The notes: generated by a model from the letters alone, not told the origin. A DNA stretch of 64,000 nucleotides from CAZOBJ01 sp964577825 (GCA_964577825.1 CAZOBJ010000004.1:4266-68265); one strand, 5' to 3'; numbered from the stretch's first letter, positions 35,660-44,318 are shown. Numbers and translations are program-made.

Positions 35660-37018
35660 GTGAGACGCATCCCCTTGTCTACATATCTCATCCGTGCCCT
35701 TGTGTGCGTCGCGTTCGCGTGCGTGTGCGCGGGGGGCGTGTGGAGTGCGCAACCGGACGCCGCGAGGGCCGAGGCCGCGCCGGAGCTCGATGCGCAGCCC
35801 TCCGAGGCCGAGACGGACTCGTTCCTGGACAAGCTCTACGCCGCGGGCATGGACCCGCAGATCGCCGCCGAGGTGGGCACGGCCCGGGTGACCTTTGGCC
35901 AGGTCTTCGAGGTCTGGGGCCCGACCTGGCGGCGGGTCATCCGCGAGTGCCACCTGGGCGATCTGGAAGGCCCGGAGGCCGACCGCCGGTTGCAGGCCGC
36001 GTGGGAGGAGGCCCTGGAGACGACCATCCGCGAAGAGGTCTTCTACCAGGAGGCCAGGCGCACTATCGACAAGGTCATCGAGGAGCATGCCCGCGCGGCA
36101 TACAACAGTCAAGACCGTCGCCGACCGGAGGCGCGCGACACGTTCACCCAGATCGAGCGCAAGCTGCGCGCCCGGATCGAGGAGCAGATCACGCGGGCGG
36201 TGCGCGACGTCACCGACCGTCACATCCGGCGCGCGGGCGGCGCAAAGGCGGCCCACCGGATCCTGCGGCGCCAGGGCCTGACCTGGGAGGAGTGGAAGGC
36301 CCGGCTACAGCGCAAGGTGTACGTGCAGTACTTCCTGGACCGGCGCCTCTCGCTGGAGGAGAAGGCCGAGCCCCGTCCGGACGACATCCGCGCCTACTAC
36401 CGGAACCATCCGGACGAGTTCACGCGGCCGGGCCGGGTGGTCTTCCGCCACATCCTGATCGGTTTCGAGGAGGCGGGCGGCGAGGGCGCGGCCCGCCGCT
36501 TGGCCGCGGAGGTGTACGATAGGATCCGCACCGGGGCGCTCTCCTTCGCCCAAGCGGCGAAGCAGCACTCCGACGACGAGGTGAGCGCGCCGCACGGGGG
36601 CCGCGAACCGTTGCCCCTTGCCGAGGTCCCGCCCGAGGCCCTGGCCAGCACCCGGCTCGCGTGGCTGGACGAGGTGCGCGACGCCGCGCAGGACCTGCCC
36701 GTGGGCGAGCTCGGGCCTCCGCTTGTCAGCAATCACGGCTGCCACATCGTGCGCGTGGAGGACAAGGAGGCCGGCGAGCGCATCCCCTTCCGCGTTGCGC
36801 AGGAGAAAATCGCCGAGATTTTTCGCGCCCAGGCCCGGGAGGAGGCGGCGCAAGCGCTGTATCGCGATCTTCTTACGGAGGTCCGTGTGGACGTGCGCAT
36901 GCCCGAATACCCGCAGCGGTACGCCTGGTCGGCGGTGCGCGCGCACCTCGGGGGCGCCCGGACCGGGCGTGAGACCGCGCCCCCGTCGCCGGAGTACCGG
37001 CCCGACGCAGGGCCCTAG
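35660..37018 (+). CDS. SurA/PpiC-like peptidyl-prolyl isomerase, exported
   Basis: 452 residues from GTG 35660, nine bases after GAGAGGA; GTG 35654 is possible but too close. A signal peptide covers about residues 1-33 (LIRALVCVAFACVCAGGVWS). A helical N-terminal region of SurA_N type follows (EVFYQEARRTIDKVIEEH). The parvulin PpiC domain spans about residues 256-372, with VVFRHILIGFEE, SFAQAAKQHSDD and LGPPLVSNHGCHIVRV. The protein would act in the periplasm as a chaperone for unfolded outer-membrane proteins. The next gene, after a long non-coding gap, encodes an outer-membrane barrel, which fits this role. Confidence 0.88.
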   Translation: MRRIPLSTYLIRALVCVAFACVCAGGVWSAQPDAARAEAAPELDAQPSEAETDSFLDKLYAAGMDPQIAAEVGTARVTFGQVFEVWGPTWRRVIRECHLGDLEGPEADRRLQAAWEEALETTIREEVFYQEARRTIDKVIEEHARAAYNSQDRRRPEARDTFTQIERKLRARIEEQITRAVRDVTDRHIRRAGGAKAAHRILRRQGLTWEEWKARLQRKVYVQYFLDRRLSLEEKAEPRPDDIRAYYRNHPDEFTRPGRVVFRHILIGFEEAGGEGAARRLAAEVYDRIRTGALSFAQAAKQHSDDEVSAPHGGREPLPLAEVPPEALASTRLAWLDEVRDAAQDLPVGELGPPLVSNHGCHIVRVEDKEAGERIPFRVAQEKIAEIFRAQAREEAAQALYRDLLTEVRVDVRMPEYPQRYAWSAVRAHLGGARTGRETAPPSPEYRPDAGP

Positions 37019-37582
37019 GGACCGATAATGTGTTGATTGGCAAGAGGTTCGCGAGACGGAAGTCGGCCCAGAGGCCCGAAGCCGTGAAGCGGCGGGGCGC
37101 CGCTGCCCGCCCGCGTGCGGGATCAAGGCATATCGACCGGTTCCGACCGTGTCTTGAATCGGTCGCCGCACGGAGCCGAAAACGCGCAAGCGGGGGGAGC
37201 CGCGCAGGTGGTTGCGCCCCAAATAAATACATGTCCCGGCCGGTGAAATCCCCCTCGACCGAAAATGATTTTTCTTTTTTCCCTCTTGCGTTGGGTCGGC
37301 CGCCTCATATAATCCGCGGACAACGGAGGGCACACCGTGCGTGCGGGGTGGCCTCCGTGCTGACAAGACTTCGACGGGTTTCAGGCCAAAGGCGGTCTGC
37401 GAGGAGCAAATGCGGGGGCTGTTGAAAAGGAGGACGGGGATCGGACGATAGGCGTGCTACTGGCTGCAAAGTTGGGGGCTTCACCGGGGCCCAATGACCG
37501 GGAAGAAGCCGGACGCTCCGGGGAAGAGCCAGACGGAGATCAAAACGGACAAGCGGTCTTTGATGTAGGGGGAGACAAAACA
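37019..37582 (+). other. 564-bp non-coding region upstream of the porin gene
   Basis: No convincing gene lies here; the open frames that cross it have neither ribosome sites nor protein-like composition and run through the promoter. It contains four copies of CGACCG or its complement (37134-37139, 37144-37149, 37160-37165 inverted, 37256-37261), an unusually T-rich tract at 37269-37280, a good promoter at 37286-37313, and a leader of about 260 bases before the porin start. The leader has several short GC hairpins but matches no riboswitch that I recognise. Confidence 0.6.
37286..37313 (+). promoter_or_regulatory. Sigma-70 promoter of the porin gene
   Basis: TTGCGT (37286-37291) and a perfect TATAAT (37308-37313) are 16 bases apart, preceded by an A/T-rich upstream tract (37261-37280) that could act as an UP element. 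This fits a highly expressed outer-membrane protein. Confidence 0.7.
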
Positions 37583-39055
37583 ATGAGAATTTTGGCGATT
37601 GCAGTGGTGGCTCTGGGAGCGATGCTCCTGTGCGTCGGCGCCGTGGCCGACGAGAGCGCCGAGCTTGCGGACCTCACCGCGCGCGTGGCCACGCTGGAGT
37701 CTCAGCTCATGGCGCCCGCCGGCGGCGGGGACGCGCAGAGCTTGACGAGCCTGCGGCAGAAGGGACAGGTGCGTATCGGCGGCAACGTCGAGTTGGACGT
37801 GTGGGTGGTCAACCGCGACGAGGCCAACGACAGCGAAGACGAGATGGACTACACCAACGCCTTCGACATGGACGCGGACCTGGATGTGCGCGTGGACGGC
37901 GGTCCGAACGAGTACCTGTTCATGAAGCTCGACCTGGACGACAACGACGATCTCGTCGAAGAGCTTCAGTTCGTGTTCACGAACGTGCGCGGGTATCCGG
38001 TGACGATCGTGTTCGGCGAGGACGAGATCTGGTTCGGCGAGGACCGCGATGAGCTCATCGCCGACCCGTACGTGCACGGCCAGGGCGCGGGCGGCAGCAT
38101 CCACGCGTACAACCCGGACTTCGTGGGCGAGGTGGAGAACGTCATCGTTCCTCCGTCTTCGGTCGACCCGGACGACATCTGGGAGAACAACCCGCACGAG
38201 TCGCCCATGATCATGACCCCGAGCATGGGCAGCTGGGAGATGACTCTGCCGGGCGAGGTGGACAACCGGTTCGCGCTTCAGTGCGGCTGGGAGGTCAATG
38301 ACTGGCTGACGGTGAGCGGGTCGCTGTTCCAGAACACGGCCCAGATGACCGAGGACCGCAGCCGCGACCACGGCATTCAGAGCTACGCGGTGCAGGCCAA
38401 GGTCAAGCCGAATGAGCAGTGGCAGGGGCAGATCTCGTTCATCAACCAGCACGACGACCTGTTCGGCGACGACCAAGAGGCGCAGGTTGACGAGAATCAG
38501 GCGTTCAACCTTGCCGACCTCCAGCGCCGCGCGCAGAACGCGATTCACGAGATCCTGCAAGAGCGCCTGGCCTCGGGCGAGATGACCGCCGCGGAGTGGA
38601 GCGAGATGGCCCAGCCCGCGTACGGTGGTGCGGGCACGTGGATCGCGGACACGGACGACGACACCAAGGCCATTTCCGCGTCGGTCGGATGGACCTCCGC
38701 AGACACCAAGTGGGAGGCCTGGGCCGAGTACATCTACGGCTGGGACGTGGCGCACCTGGACGAGCTGGACAGCCACACCGTCTCGCTCGGCGCGCTGTAC
38801 ATGCTCACCGAGCGCATCGCGCTGATCACCCAGGGCGGGTACGTGCACCTGGATAACGAGGTGTTCGACACCAACTCCACCGGCCTGGACTTCGAGGAGG
38901 AGCTGTACCGCGCGTCCGTGGGCAGCAGCTACACCCTGGACAGCGGCATCACGTTCCTGGTGGAGTACATGCACGAGTGGTACAAGAACGACCTGGACGG
39001 CTGGGAGAATGCCGAGGCCGACTTGGTCGCGTTCCGCACCCTGTGGGAGTTCTAG
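37583..39055 (+). CDS. Acidic outer-membrane beta-barrel protein (porin-like)
   Basis: 490 residues from ATG 37583, about nine bases after AGGGGGAG; a GTG 129 bases upstream is in frame but lacks the signal sequence. Residues 1-22 (MRILAIAVVALGAMLLCVGA) are a signal peptide, followed by a short coiled segment (ELADLTARVATLESQL) as in some porins with a periplasmic N-terminal helix. The rest is a succession of amphipathic strands with alternating aromatic residues (KWEAWAEYIYGWDVAH) ending in TLWEF, a terminal Phe that fits the outer-membrane insertion signal. Asp and Glu are extremely abundant, suggesting a cation-selective or metal-binding channel. It has its own strong promoter and terminator. 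Confidence 0.85.
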   Translation: MRILAIAVVALGAMLLCVGAVADESAELADLTARVATLESQLMAPAGGGDAQSLTSLRQKGQVRIGGNVELDVWVVNRDEANDSEDEMDYTNAFDMDADLDVRVDGGPNEYLFMKLDLDDNDDLVEELQFVFTNVRGYPVTIVFGEDEIWFGEDRDELIADPYVHGQGAGGSIHAYNPDFVGEVENVIVPPSSVDPDDIWENNPHESPMIMTPSMGSWEMTLPGEVDNRFALQCGWEVNDWLTVSGSLFQNTAQMTEDRSRDHGIQSYAVQAKVKPNEQWQGQISFINQHDDLFGDDQEAQVDENQAFNLADLQRRAQNAIHEILQERLASGEMTAAEWSEMAQPAYGGAGTWIADTDDDTKAISASVGWTSADTKWEAWAEYIYGWDVAHLDELDSHTVSLGALYMLTERIALITQGGYVHLDNEVFDTNSTGLDFEEELYRASVGSSYTLDSGITFLVEYMHEWYKNDLDGWENAEADLVAFRTLWEF

Positions 39056-39089
39056 TCGCGCCGACAGACACACAGGGAATCGTTCGGAT

Positions 39090-39124
39090 CCGGGGTCCGG
39101 CCCAGCGCCGGGCCCCGGTTTTTT
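39090..39124 (+). terminator. Intrinsic terminator after the porin gene
   Basis: A 12-bp stem (39090-39101 with 39107-39118, one G-T pair) with a 5-base loop is followed by six T residues (39119-39124). It lies 35 bp past the stop codon and isolates the porin transcript from the following gene. Confidence 0.92.
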
Positions 39125-39220
39125 GTGCCCGCCATGTTCGCACGCGGGTTTCGCTTGCCATGCATGCGGGTGGACCTATACTCGTCGGGGACGGCTCCGC
39201 CCGCCCCGGAGGAGAGTAGA

Positions 39221-40339
39221 ATGCCTGTGAAGCGTAAGGTGGCGCTGCTCGCCGTGGTGCTCGTCGTGATCCTGGCCGCGATGCTCGCGTGGCGCGCCAC
39301 CGGGCCCGTGGCGCCGAGCCGCCTGCCGGCCGACACGCTCCTGTATGCCGAGTGCTCGGCGCCGACCGAGCTTGCGGACGATCCCCAGGCGATCGAGGAG
39401 CTCGATGCGTGGCTGGCCGCGTACCTGGGGGGCCAAGACAACGGACTGCCCAGCCTCGCCTTGCTCGCGCACGCGGACACGGCGGCCGCCGCGCTCGTGC
39501 CCCGCGGCGTGGGCGATGCGGAGTGGGTGCTCGTCCTGGAGGTGGACGATCCCGCCGAGGCCCTCGCCTCCCTGGGCGAGCAGCCCGGCCTGACCCTGGA
39601 GCGCACCGAAGGCGCGGGCCTGGGCGGGGCGCCGGTGTGGCGCCTGGGCGCGGGCGAGCCCGGCGCGCTTCGCTGGGCCGCCGCGTTCGGAAAGGTGCTC
39701 TTTGTCGCGGAGTCCGCCGAGGCACTGCGCGCGGCCCACGCGGCGCCCGAGAATCCGCAGGACACGCTCGCCGGGCGGAGGGACTTCCAGGACCTGCTCG
39801 GCGAGAGCGACCGGCCCGTGCGCGTGTACGTGGACGGCTGCGCGCTCGCGGCCCGGCCGGGCGCGCGCGGCGTGCGCGCGGACCTGGGCGCTTGGGCCCT
39901 CGGCCACCTGGGCCGGGGCGCGTTCGAGGCTCGACCCACGGACGAAGGCGCGTGGACGGTCCGGGGTGCGTGGACCTGTACGTTCCAATCCAGGTCCGGC
40001 GCGGATGCCGCGGCGGCGCCGGCCGGGGCGACCTCGCGGGGCTGGCGCGTGCGGCACTGGGTCTTGGCCGCGGTCCTGACGCCGGTAGTCCTGGTCGTCG
40101 GGGTGGTGGTGCTCTTCGGCCTGGCCATGGTGGTTCTGGCCGCGTGGTATTATGTCCTCGCCTGGCGGCGGGGCACGCTCTATCGGAAGATCGCGCCCGA
40201 GCCCGTACCGGGCAGCGCGGCGCTGCGCGAGACGCTGGGCGCGGACGCGGGCTCGCAACAGGAAGGTGGCCCGCCCACGGACGCGAAGCAGGAGGGGAAG
40301 CCAGACGATGATGCAGGAAGCCCTGAAGCGGATTCTTGA
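39221..40339 (+). CDS. Membrane protein with extracytoplasmic DUF3352-like domain
   Basis: 372 residues from ATG 39221, after GGAGGAG. A membrane anchor at residues 7-24 (VALLAVVLVVILAAMLAW) is followed by a soluble domain beginning RLPADTLLYAECSAP, which resembles the start of the DUF3352-like proteins at 1-5711. Two hydrophobic segments lie close together near residues 280-315, and a hydrophilic, proline- and acid-rich tail of about 50 residues ends the protein. The soluble domain is expected outside the membrane. Its 3' end overlaps the start of trpD by 32 bp, which looks like translational coupling, though no functional link with tryptophan synthesis is apparent. Confidence 0.72.
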   Translation: MPVKRKVALLAVVLVVILAAMLAWRATGPVAPSRLPADTLLYAECSAPTELADDPQAIEELDAWLAAYLGGQDNGLPSLALLAHADTAAAALVPRGVGDAEWVLVLEVDDPAEALASLGEQPGLTLERTEGAGLGGAPVWRLGAGEPGALRWAAAFGKVLFVAESAEALRAAHAAPENPQDTLAGRRDFQDLLGESDRPVRVYVDGCALAARPGARGVRADLGAWALGHLGRGAFEARPTDEGAWTVRGAWTCTFQSRSGADAAAAPAGATSRGWRVRHWVLAAVLTPVVLVVGVVVLFGLAMVVLAAWYYVLAWRRGTLYRKIAPEPVPGSAALRETLGADAGSQQEGGPPTDAKQEGKPDDDAGSPEADS

Positions 40340-41330
40340 CGGCCACGACCTCACGCGCGACGAGTGCGCGGAGGTCATGGACGAGATCATGTCCGGGGCC
40401 TGCACGGACGCGCAGATCGGCGCGTTCCTGGTGGCCCTGCGCATCAAGGGCGAGACCATCGAGGAGATCACCGGCGCGGCGAGCGTCATGCGGGCCAAGG
40501 CCACGCGCGTGCCCGCGAGCGCGGACGTGATCGACACCTGCGGCACGGGCGGGGACGCGCATCACACCTTCAACATCTCCACGGCCGCGGCCATCGTGTC
40601 CGCCGCCTGCGGCGTGGCCGTGGCCAAGCACGGCAACCGGTCCGTGAGCAGCTCGTCGGGATCGTCCCAGGTCCTGGAGGCCCTGGGCGTGAACATCGAG
40701 GCTTCCGTGGAGGTCATGGCCCGGTGCATCCAGCGCGCGGGCATCGGATTCCTGTACGCCCCCCGGCTGCACGGGGCCATGAAGTACGCCATCGGCCCGC
40801 GCAAAGAGATCGGCGTACGCACCATCTTCAACATCCTGGGGCCGCTCACGAATCCCGCGGGCGCGCGCCGGCAGCTCATGGGCGTGTACTCCGAGGCCCT
40901 GGTCGAGCCCCTGGCCCATGTGCTGCGTGCCCTGGGCACGGTGCGGGCCGTGGTGGTGCACGGCCGCGACGGGGTGGACGAGCTGAGCATCTCGGACGAG
41001 AGCGTGCTCGCCGAGCTCATGGACGCCCAGGTGCGGGTGCGCATCGTGACCCCGGAGGAGTTCGGCCTGGAGCGCGCGCCCCTGGACGCGCTGCGCGTGG
41101 ACTCGCCCGAACAGAGCGCGGCGCTTATCCGCGGGGTGCTCGGCGGCGAGCAGGGGCCCGCGCGCGACGTGGTGCTGCTCAACGCGGGCGCGGCGCTGTA
41201 CGCCGCAGGCGTGGCCGGGGACATCGCCGAGGGCATGACCCGCGCGGCCGAGGCCGTGGACACGGGCCGCGGCCAGGCGACTCTGGCCAAGCTCGTGGAG
41301 GAATCGCGCGCCGACACGAGCGCGGCCTAA
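40308..41330 (+). CDS. trpD: Anthranilate phosphoribosyltransferase
   Basis: 340 residues from ATG 40308 (a second ATG follows at 40311), about 10 bases after AGGAGGGG. It transfers the phosphoribosyl group from PRPP to anthranilate, the second step of the tryptophan branch. The PRPP loop CGTGGDAHHTFNIST, the KHGNRSVSS segment, GPLTNPAGARRQLMG and VVHGRDGVDELS are all present. The stretch after KHGNRSVSS reads SSGSSQVLEALG, where most family members have an acidic residue in place of Gln. Other trp genes are not adjacent; trpC is 17 kb away on the other strand. Confidence 0.96.
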   Translation: MMQEALKRILDGHDLTRDECAEVMDEIMSGACTDAQIGAFLVALRIKGETIEEITGAASVMRAKATRVPASADVIDTCGTGGDAHHTFNISTAAAIVSAACGVAVAKHGNRSVSSSSGSSQVLEALGVNIEASVEVMARCIQRAGIGFLYAPRLHGAMKYAIGPRKEIGVRTIFNILGPLTNPAGARRQLMGVYSEALVEPLAHVLRALGTVRAVVVHGRDGVDELSISDESVLAELMDAQVRVRIVTPEEFGLERAPLDALRVDSPEQSAALIRGVLGGEQGPARDVVLLNAGAALYAAGVAGDIAEGMTRAAEAVDTGRGQATLAKLVEESRADTSAA

Positions 41331-41525
41331 GCGCCGCGCGTCCGGTGTCGACCTCGGTCGGCCGTCGCACCAACGCAACCAAGGTGCGCAAGCGCATGCG
41401 TCGACACGGACGGCGCCCGCTTTCTATCCGAGCACACACCGATTCGGCCGCCCGACGTTTGTGTCGTCTCTTGCTGAGCCTGCGCACGCGACGCAACAGT
41501 CCGCGCAGATAGAGAGGCCTGTCCG

Positions 41526-42230
41526 ATGGCAGAGACCCGGAAAGCGGTCGTGCTCCTGAGCGGCGGGCTCGACTCCGCGGTCGCTGCGGCGGTCGCCCGC
41601 GCGCAGGGGTTCGCCCTCTGCGCGCTGACTGTGGACTATGGGCAACGGCACGCGCGCGAGCTCGCGGCCGCGCACCGGGTCGCCGCGTCCCTGCGCGTGG
41701 CCGAGCACCGGGTGGTGAGCGTGGACCTGCGCGCGCTCGGGGGGTCGGTGCTCACCGGTCCCGGCGCTGTGCCCAAGGACCGCGACGCGGCCGCGCGCGG
41801 CCAGGGGATTCCCAGCACGTACGTGCCTGCGCGCAACACGATCCTCTTGTCCGTGGCCCTGGGTTGGGCCGAGGCGCTGGGCGCGCACGACCTGTTCATC
41901 GGGGTGCACGCGCTCGACTATTCCGGATACCCGGACTGCCGTCCCGAATACGTGGCCGCGTTCGAGCGGCTGGCCAACCTGGCCACGCGCGAGGGCGTGG
42001 AGGGGCGGCTCATGCGCGTGCACGCACCGCTCGTGGACCATACCAAGGCCGATATCGTACGCCGTGGGGCCGAGCTGGGCGTGGACTTCAGCGCGACGCA
42101 CTCGTGTTACGATCCAACGCCCGACGGCCTGCCCTGCGGGCGGTGCGACGCGTGCCGGATCCGCCGTGCGGCGTTCGCGAGCGCCGGCCTGCCGGACTCG
42201 GTCGCCTATGCGTCCGAGGAGTCGACCTGA
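41526..42230 (+). CDS. queC: 7-cyano-7-deazaguanine synthase
   Basis: 234 residues. It is an ATP-dependent enzyme that turns 7-carboxy-7-deazaguanine and ammonia into preQ0, on the route to queuosine in tRNA. The PP-loop SGGLDSA is near the N-terminus, STYVPARNT and the ALDYSGYPDCRPEY segment are typical, and the structural zinc is held by Cys194, Cys204, Cys207 and Cys210 (CGRCDAC). There is a 195 bp gap upstream in which I see neither a preQ1-type riboswitch nor any gene. Its last 25 bp overlap the end of the convergent GDT1-ferritin gene. Confidence 0.97.
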   Translation: MAETRKAVVLLSGGLDSAVAAAVARAQGFALCALTVDYGQRHARELAAAHRVAASLRVAEHRVVSVDLRALGGSVLTGPGAVPKDRDAAARGQGIPSTYVPARNTILLSVALGWAEALGAHDLFIGVHALDYSGYPDCRPEYVAAFERLANLATREGVEGRLMRVHAPLVDHTKADIVRRGAELGVDFSATHSCYDPTPDGLPCGRCDACRIRRAAFASAGLPDSVAYASEEST

Positions 42231-42958
42231 GGGCCGACGGCCAGGGCCTCGAGGCGGCGCAGGTGCTCGGTCTCCTCGAAGGCTAGGTACTCGAACACCT
42301 CTCGCAGACGCTCGAACGGCGCGGCACGCGCGAGCTCCCGGTAGAAGGCCACGGTCTCTTGTTCGTGGCGGATGGCCTTATCAAGCGGACCGGGGTGCGC
42401 GCGCCGGGGCAGGGCGGCCATGCGGCCCGGCGGGCGCGGCACGCGGGCCTCGAACCGCACGGTCCCGTGCGCGTGCGCGGCCTCGTGCAGGTGTTCGACG
42501 TGCGCGCGCTCCTGGGCGGCCAGGGTGCGCAGCAGGGCCTTGGTCTCCTCGTCCCGGGCCGCGTCGGCCAGGGCCTCGTAGTCCTCGGCCGCGGCCTGTT
42601 CGAACCCGGCGGCCGCATACAGCACGAGCTCGCCCAGGGCGCTGGGGGCGAACCGCGCGGACACGGCCTCTGCCGCGCGGGCGGGGCGCCAGGCGCTGTG
42701 CAGGAAGAACAGGCCGAACGCGAGGAACACGACGCCCGCCGCCGCGCGCACAAGATGCGCAGGCACAAGCCTTGCGAAGCTCGCACCGATGAGCACAGCC
42801 ACGAGCGTGGAGGCCACCAGGGCCGTCGCAGCCCCCGCGAACACGGACGCAGGCGAGCGCGAGCCGGCGGACGCGGCCAGGGCCGCGAGCTGGGTCTTGT
42901 CTCCCAGCTCGGCCAGGAAGATGAGCGCGAAGGTACTCAGAAACAGCTTCCATTCCAT
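42206..42958 (-). CDS. GDT1/UPF0016 half-transporter fused to ferritin-like diiron domain
   Basis: 250 residues from ATG 42956-42958. Residues 1-90 are three transmembrane helices with one copy of the GDT1/TMEM165 signature (AELGDKTQLAALAASA, Glu17 and Asp20). Standard UPF0016 proteins have two copies, so this is a half-size transporter that would need to dimerise. Residues 108-238 are a rubrerythrin-like four-helix bundle with a complete, symmetrical diiron ligand set: Glu120 then Glu150-x-x-His153, and Glu199 then Glu229-x-x-His232, each pair 30 residues apart. The GDT1 family moves Mn2+ or Ca2+; the ferritin domain would sense or oxidise Fe or Mn. An exporter coupled to metal sensing is the inferred role. 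Confidence 0.85.
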   Translation of the reverse strand: MEWKLFLSTFALIFLAELGDKTQLAALAASAGSRSPASVFAGAATALVASTLVAVLIGASFARLVPAHLVRAAAGVVFLAFGLFFLHSAWRPARAAEAVSARFAPSALGELVLYAAAGFEQAAAEDYEALADAARDEETKALLRTLAAQERAHVEHLHEAAHAHGTVRFEARVPRPPGRMAALPRRAHPGPLDKAIRHEQETVAFYRELARAAPFERLREVFEYLAFEETEHLRRLEALAVGPQVDSSDA

Positions 42959-43082
42959 GAGGAGGTCTCCCAGCAACAGGGGCGGGGCGCCGGTCCAGCG
43001 GACGCTTGGCATCGCTCGCATGCCATTATAGGATTCACGGGCACGTGTCGCGACAGGGAAGAGGGCGGAATCGGGAAGCCCG

Positions 43083-43943
43083 ATGCAGAATGCAGATGTT
43101 GTAGAGCGGCTAAAGGACTTGCTTGATCCGTGTGAGCTGTGCCCGCGGCTGTGCCGCGTGCACCGCCGCGGGGGCGAGCTCGGGTTCTGCCGCACGGGCG
43201 CGAACGCACAGGTCGCCTCGGCCGGGCCCCATCCCGGAGAGGAGCGCGTGCTCTCGGGCCGGCACGGGTCCGGGACCATTTTCTTCGCGGGGTGCAACCT
43301 GCGTTGCGTATTCTGCCAGAACTGGGACATCAGCCATGAGCAAGCCGGCCGAGAGGCATCCGCGCGCGAGGTGGCGGACACGATGCTCGCGCTCGAGCGC
43401 AGGGGGTGCCACAACATCAACCTCGTGACGCCCACGCACGTGGCGCACGTGGTGGCCGAGGCGGTGGCGCACGCGCGGGCGGCGGGCCTGTGCGTGCCGG
43501 TGGTGTACAACTGCGGCGGGTACGAGCGCGTGGAGACCCTGCGGCTTCTCTCCGGCCTTGTGGACATCTACATGCCGGACGTCAAGTTCTTCGATCCGCA
43601 GGCCTCCGTGCGGTACTGCCACGCAAGAGACTATCCTGAGGTGGTGCGCGCTGCCGTGCAGGAGATGCACCGCCAAAAGGGCGACCTGCGCATGCAGGCC
43701 GGGCTCGCGGTCCAGGGTCTGCTCGTGCGTCACCTGGTGATGCCCGGCCGGGCCCGGGAGGGATGCGCGATCATGGGTTTTCTGGCCGACGAGGTCTCGT
43801 CCGCCACGTACGTGAACGTGATGGGCCAATACCGGCCCTGCTACGAGGCAGAGGCCTACCCGGACCTCGACCGGCGGCCCGCTCGGCCGGAGATCGAGGC
43901 CGTGCGCGAGCACGCTCGCAACCGGGGCCTGCGGCTCGACTGA
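43083..43943 (+). CDS. Radical SAM protein, PflA-like (COG1313 type)
   Basis: 286 residues. The radical SAM motif CNLRCVFC (Cys71, Cys75, Cys78) follows FFAGCN in the usual place for pyruvate-formate-lyase-activase-like proteins. The N-terminus carries extra cysteines (Cys17, Cys20, Cys24, Cys36 in CELCPRLC...FC) as in uncharacterised members of this group, probably binding another iron-sulfur cluster. VYNCGGYERVETL and DIYMPDVKF are also typical. No glycyl-radical enzyme is encoded in the window, so the target is unknown. The gene is divergent from the GDT1-ferritin gene across 124 bp and is followed after 27 bp by an Mth938-like gene. Confidence 0.9.
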   Translation: MQNADVVERLKDLLDPCELCPRLCRVHRRGGELGFCRTGANAQVASAGPHPGEERVLSGRHGSGTIFFAGCNLRCVFCQNWDISHEQAGREASAREVADTMLALERRGCHNINLVTPTHVAHVVAEAVAHARAAGLCVPVVYNCGGYERVETLRLLSGLVDIYMPDVKFFDPQASVRYCHARDYPEVVRAAVQEMHRQKGDLRMQAGLAVQGLLVRHLVMPGRAREGCAIMGFLADEVSSATYVNVMGQYRPCYEAEAYPDLDRRPARPEIEAVREHARNRGLRLD

Positions 43944-43970
43944 CCGGCTCCATGGTCAAGGAGACTCCTT

Positions 43971-44318
43971 ATGCCGCCCACGATCGAGCAGTACGAGTTT
44001 GGAAAGATGGTGGTGGACGGACAGGCCCACAGCCGGGACCTGATCGTGTATCCGGATCGCGTACAGGGCGGTTGGTGGCGCGAAGAGGGGCATCGCCTCG
44101 GGCTCGCGGACTTGAGCGAGGTTGTCGAGGCGCGACCCGAAGTCCTGGTCGTGGGCCAGGGTGCGTACGGCCGGATGCAAGTGCCTGACGAGGTCCGGCA
44201 GAGGATCGAGGCGCAGGGCATCGAGCTTCAAATCGCACCCACGCGCGAGGCTGTGGACCTGTACGCGCGCCTGACCGGTACGCGGCGCGTGGTCGGCGCG
44301 TTTCACCTGACGTGTTGA
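43971..44318 (+). CDS. Mth938-like (DUF498) domain protein
   Basis: 115 residues from ATG 43971, eight bases after AAGGAG. The order YEFGKMVVDGQ, DLIVYPDRVQGGWWR, PEVLVVGQGAYGRM and AVDLYARLTGTRRVVGAFHLTC matches the Mth938/NDUFAF3 family, a small single-domain fold. Bacterial members have no proven function; the eukaryotic relative assists complex I assembly. It lies 27 bp behind the PflA-like radical SAM gene and is probably cotranscribed with it. Confidence 0.9.
   Translation: MPPTIEQYEFGKMVVDGQAHSRDLIVYPDRVQGGWWREEGHRLGLADLSEVVEARPEVLVVGQGAYGRMQVPDEVRQRIEAQGIELQIAPTREAVDLYARLTGTRRVVGAFHLTC

Noticed and set aside
37030..37425. Open frame of 131 codons upstream of the porin gene
   Set aside because: It reads straight through the T-rich tract and the TATAAT promoter, has no ribosome site and no protein-like pattern. 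I treat the interval as non-coding.
37454..37582. N-terminal extension of the porin from a GTG at 37454
   Set aside because: It would bury the obvious signal peptide at residue 44, and the ATG at 37583 has its own purine-rich ribosome site.
41331..41525. Possible preQ1-type riboswitch or tRNA in the gap before queC
   Set aside because: The gap has short inverted repeats, but I find neither the preQ1 aptamer consensus, a cloverleaf, nor a T-loop sequence.
43083..43943. Anaerobic sulfatase-maturating enzyme for the three sulfatases
   Set aside because: The motif context (N-terminal CxxCxxxC group, no C-terminal SPASM cysteines, 286 residues) fits PflA-like COG1313 proteins and not the maturase of about 370-400 residues.
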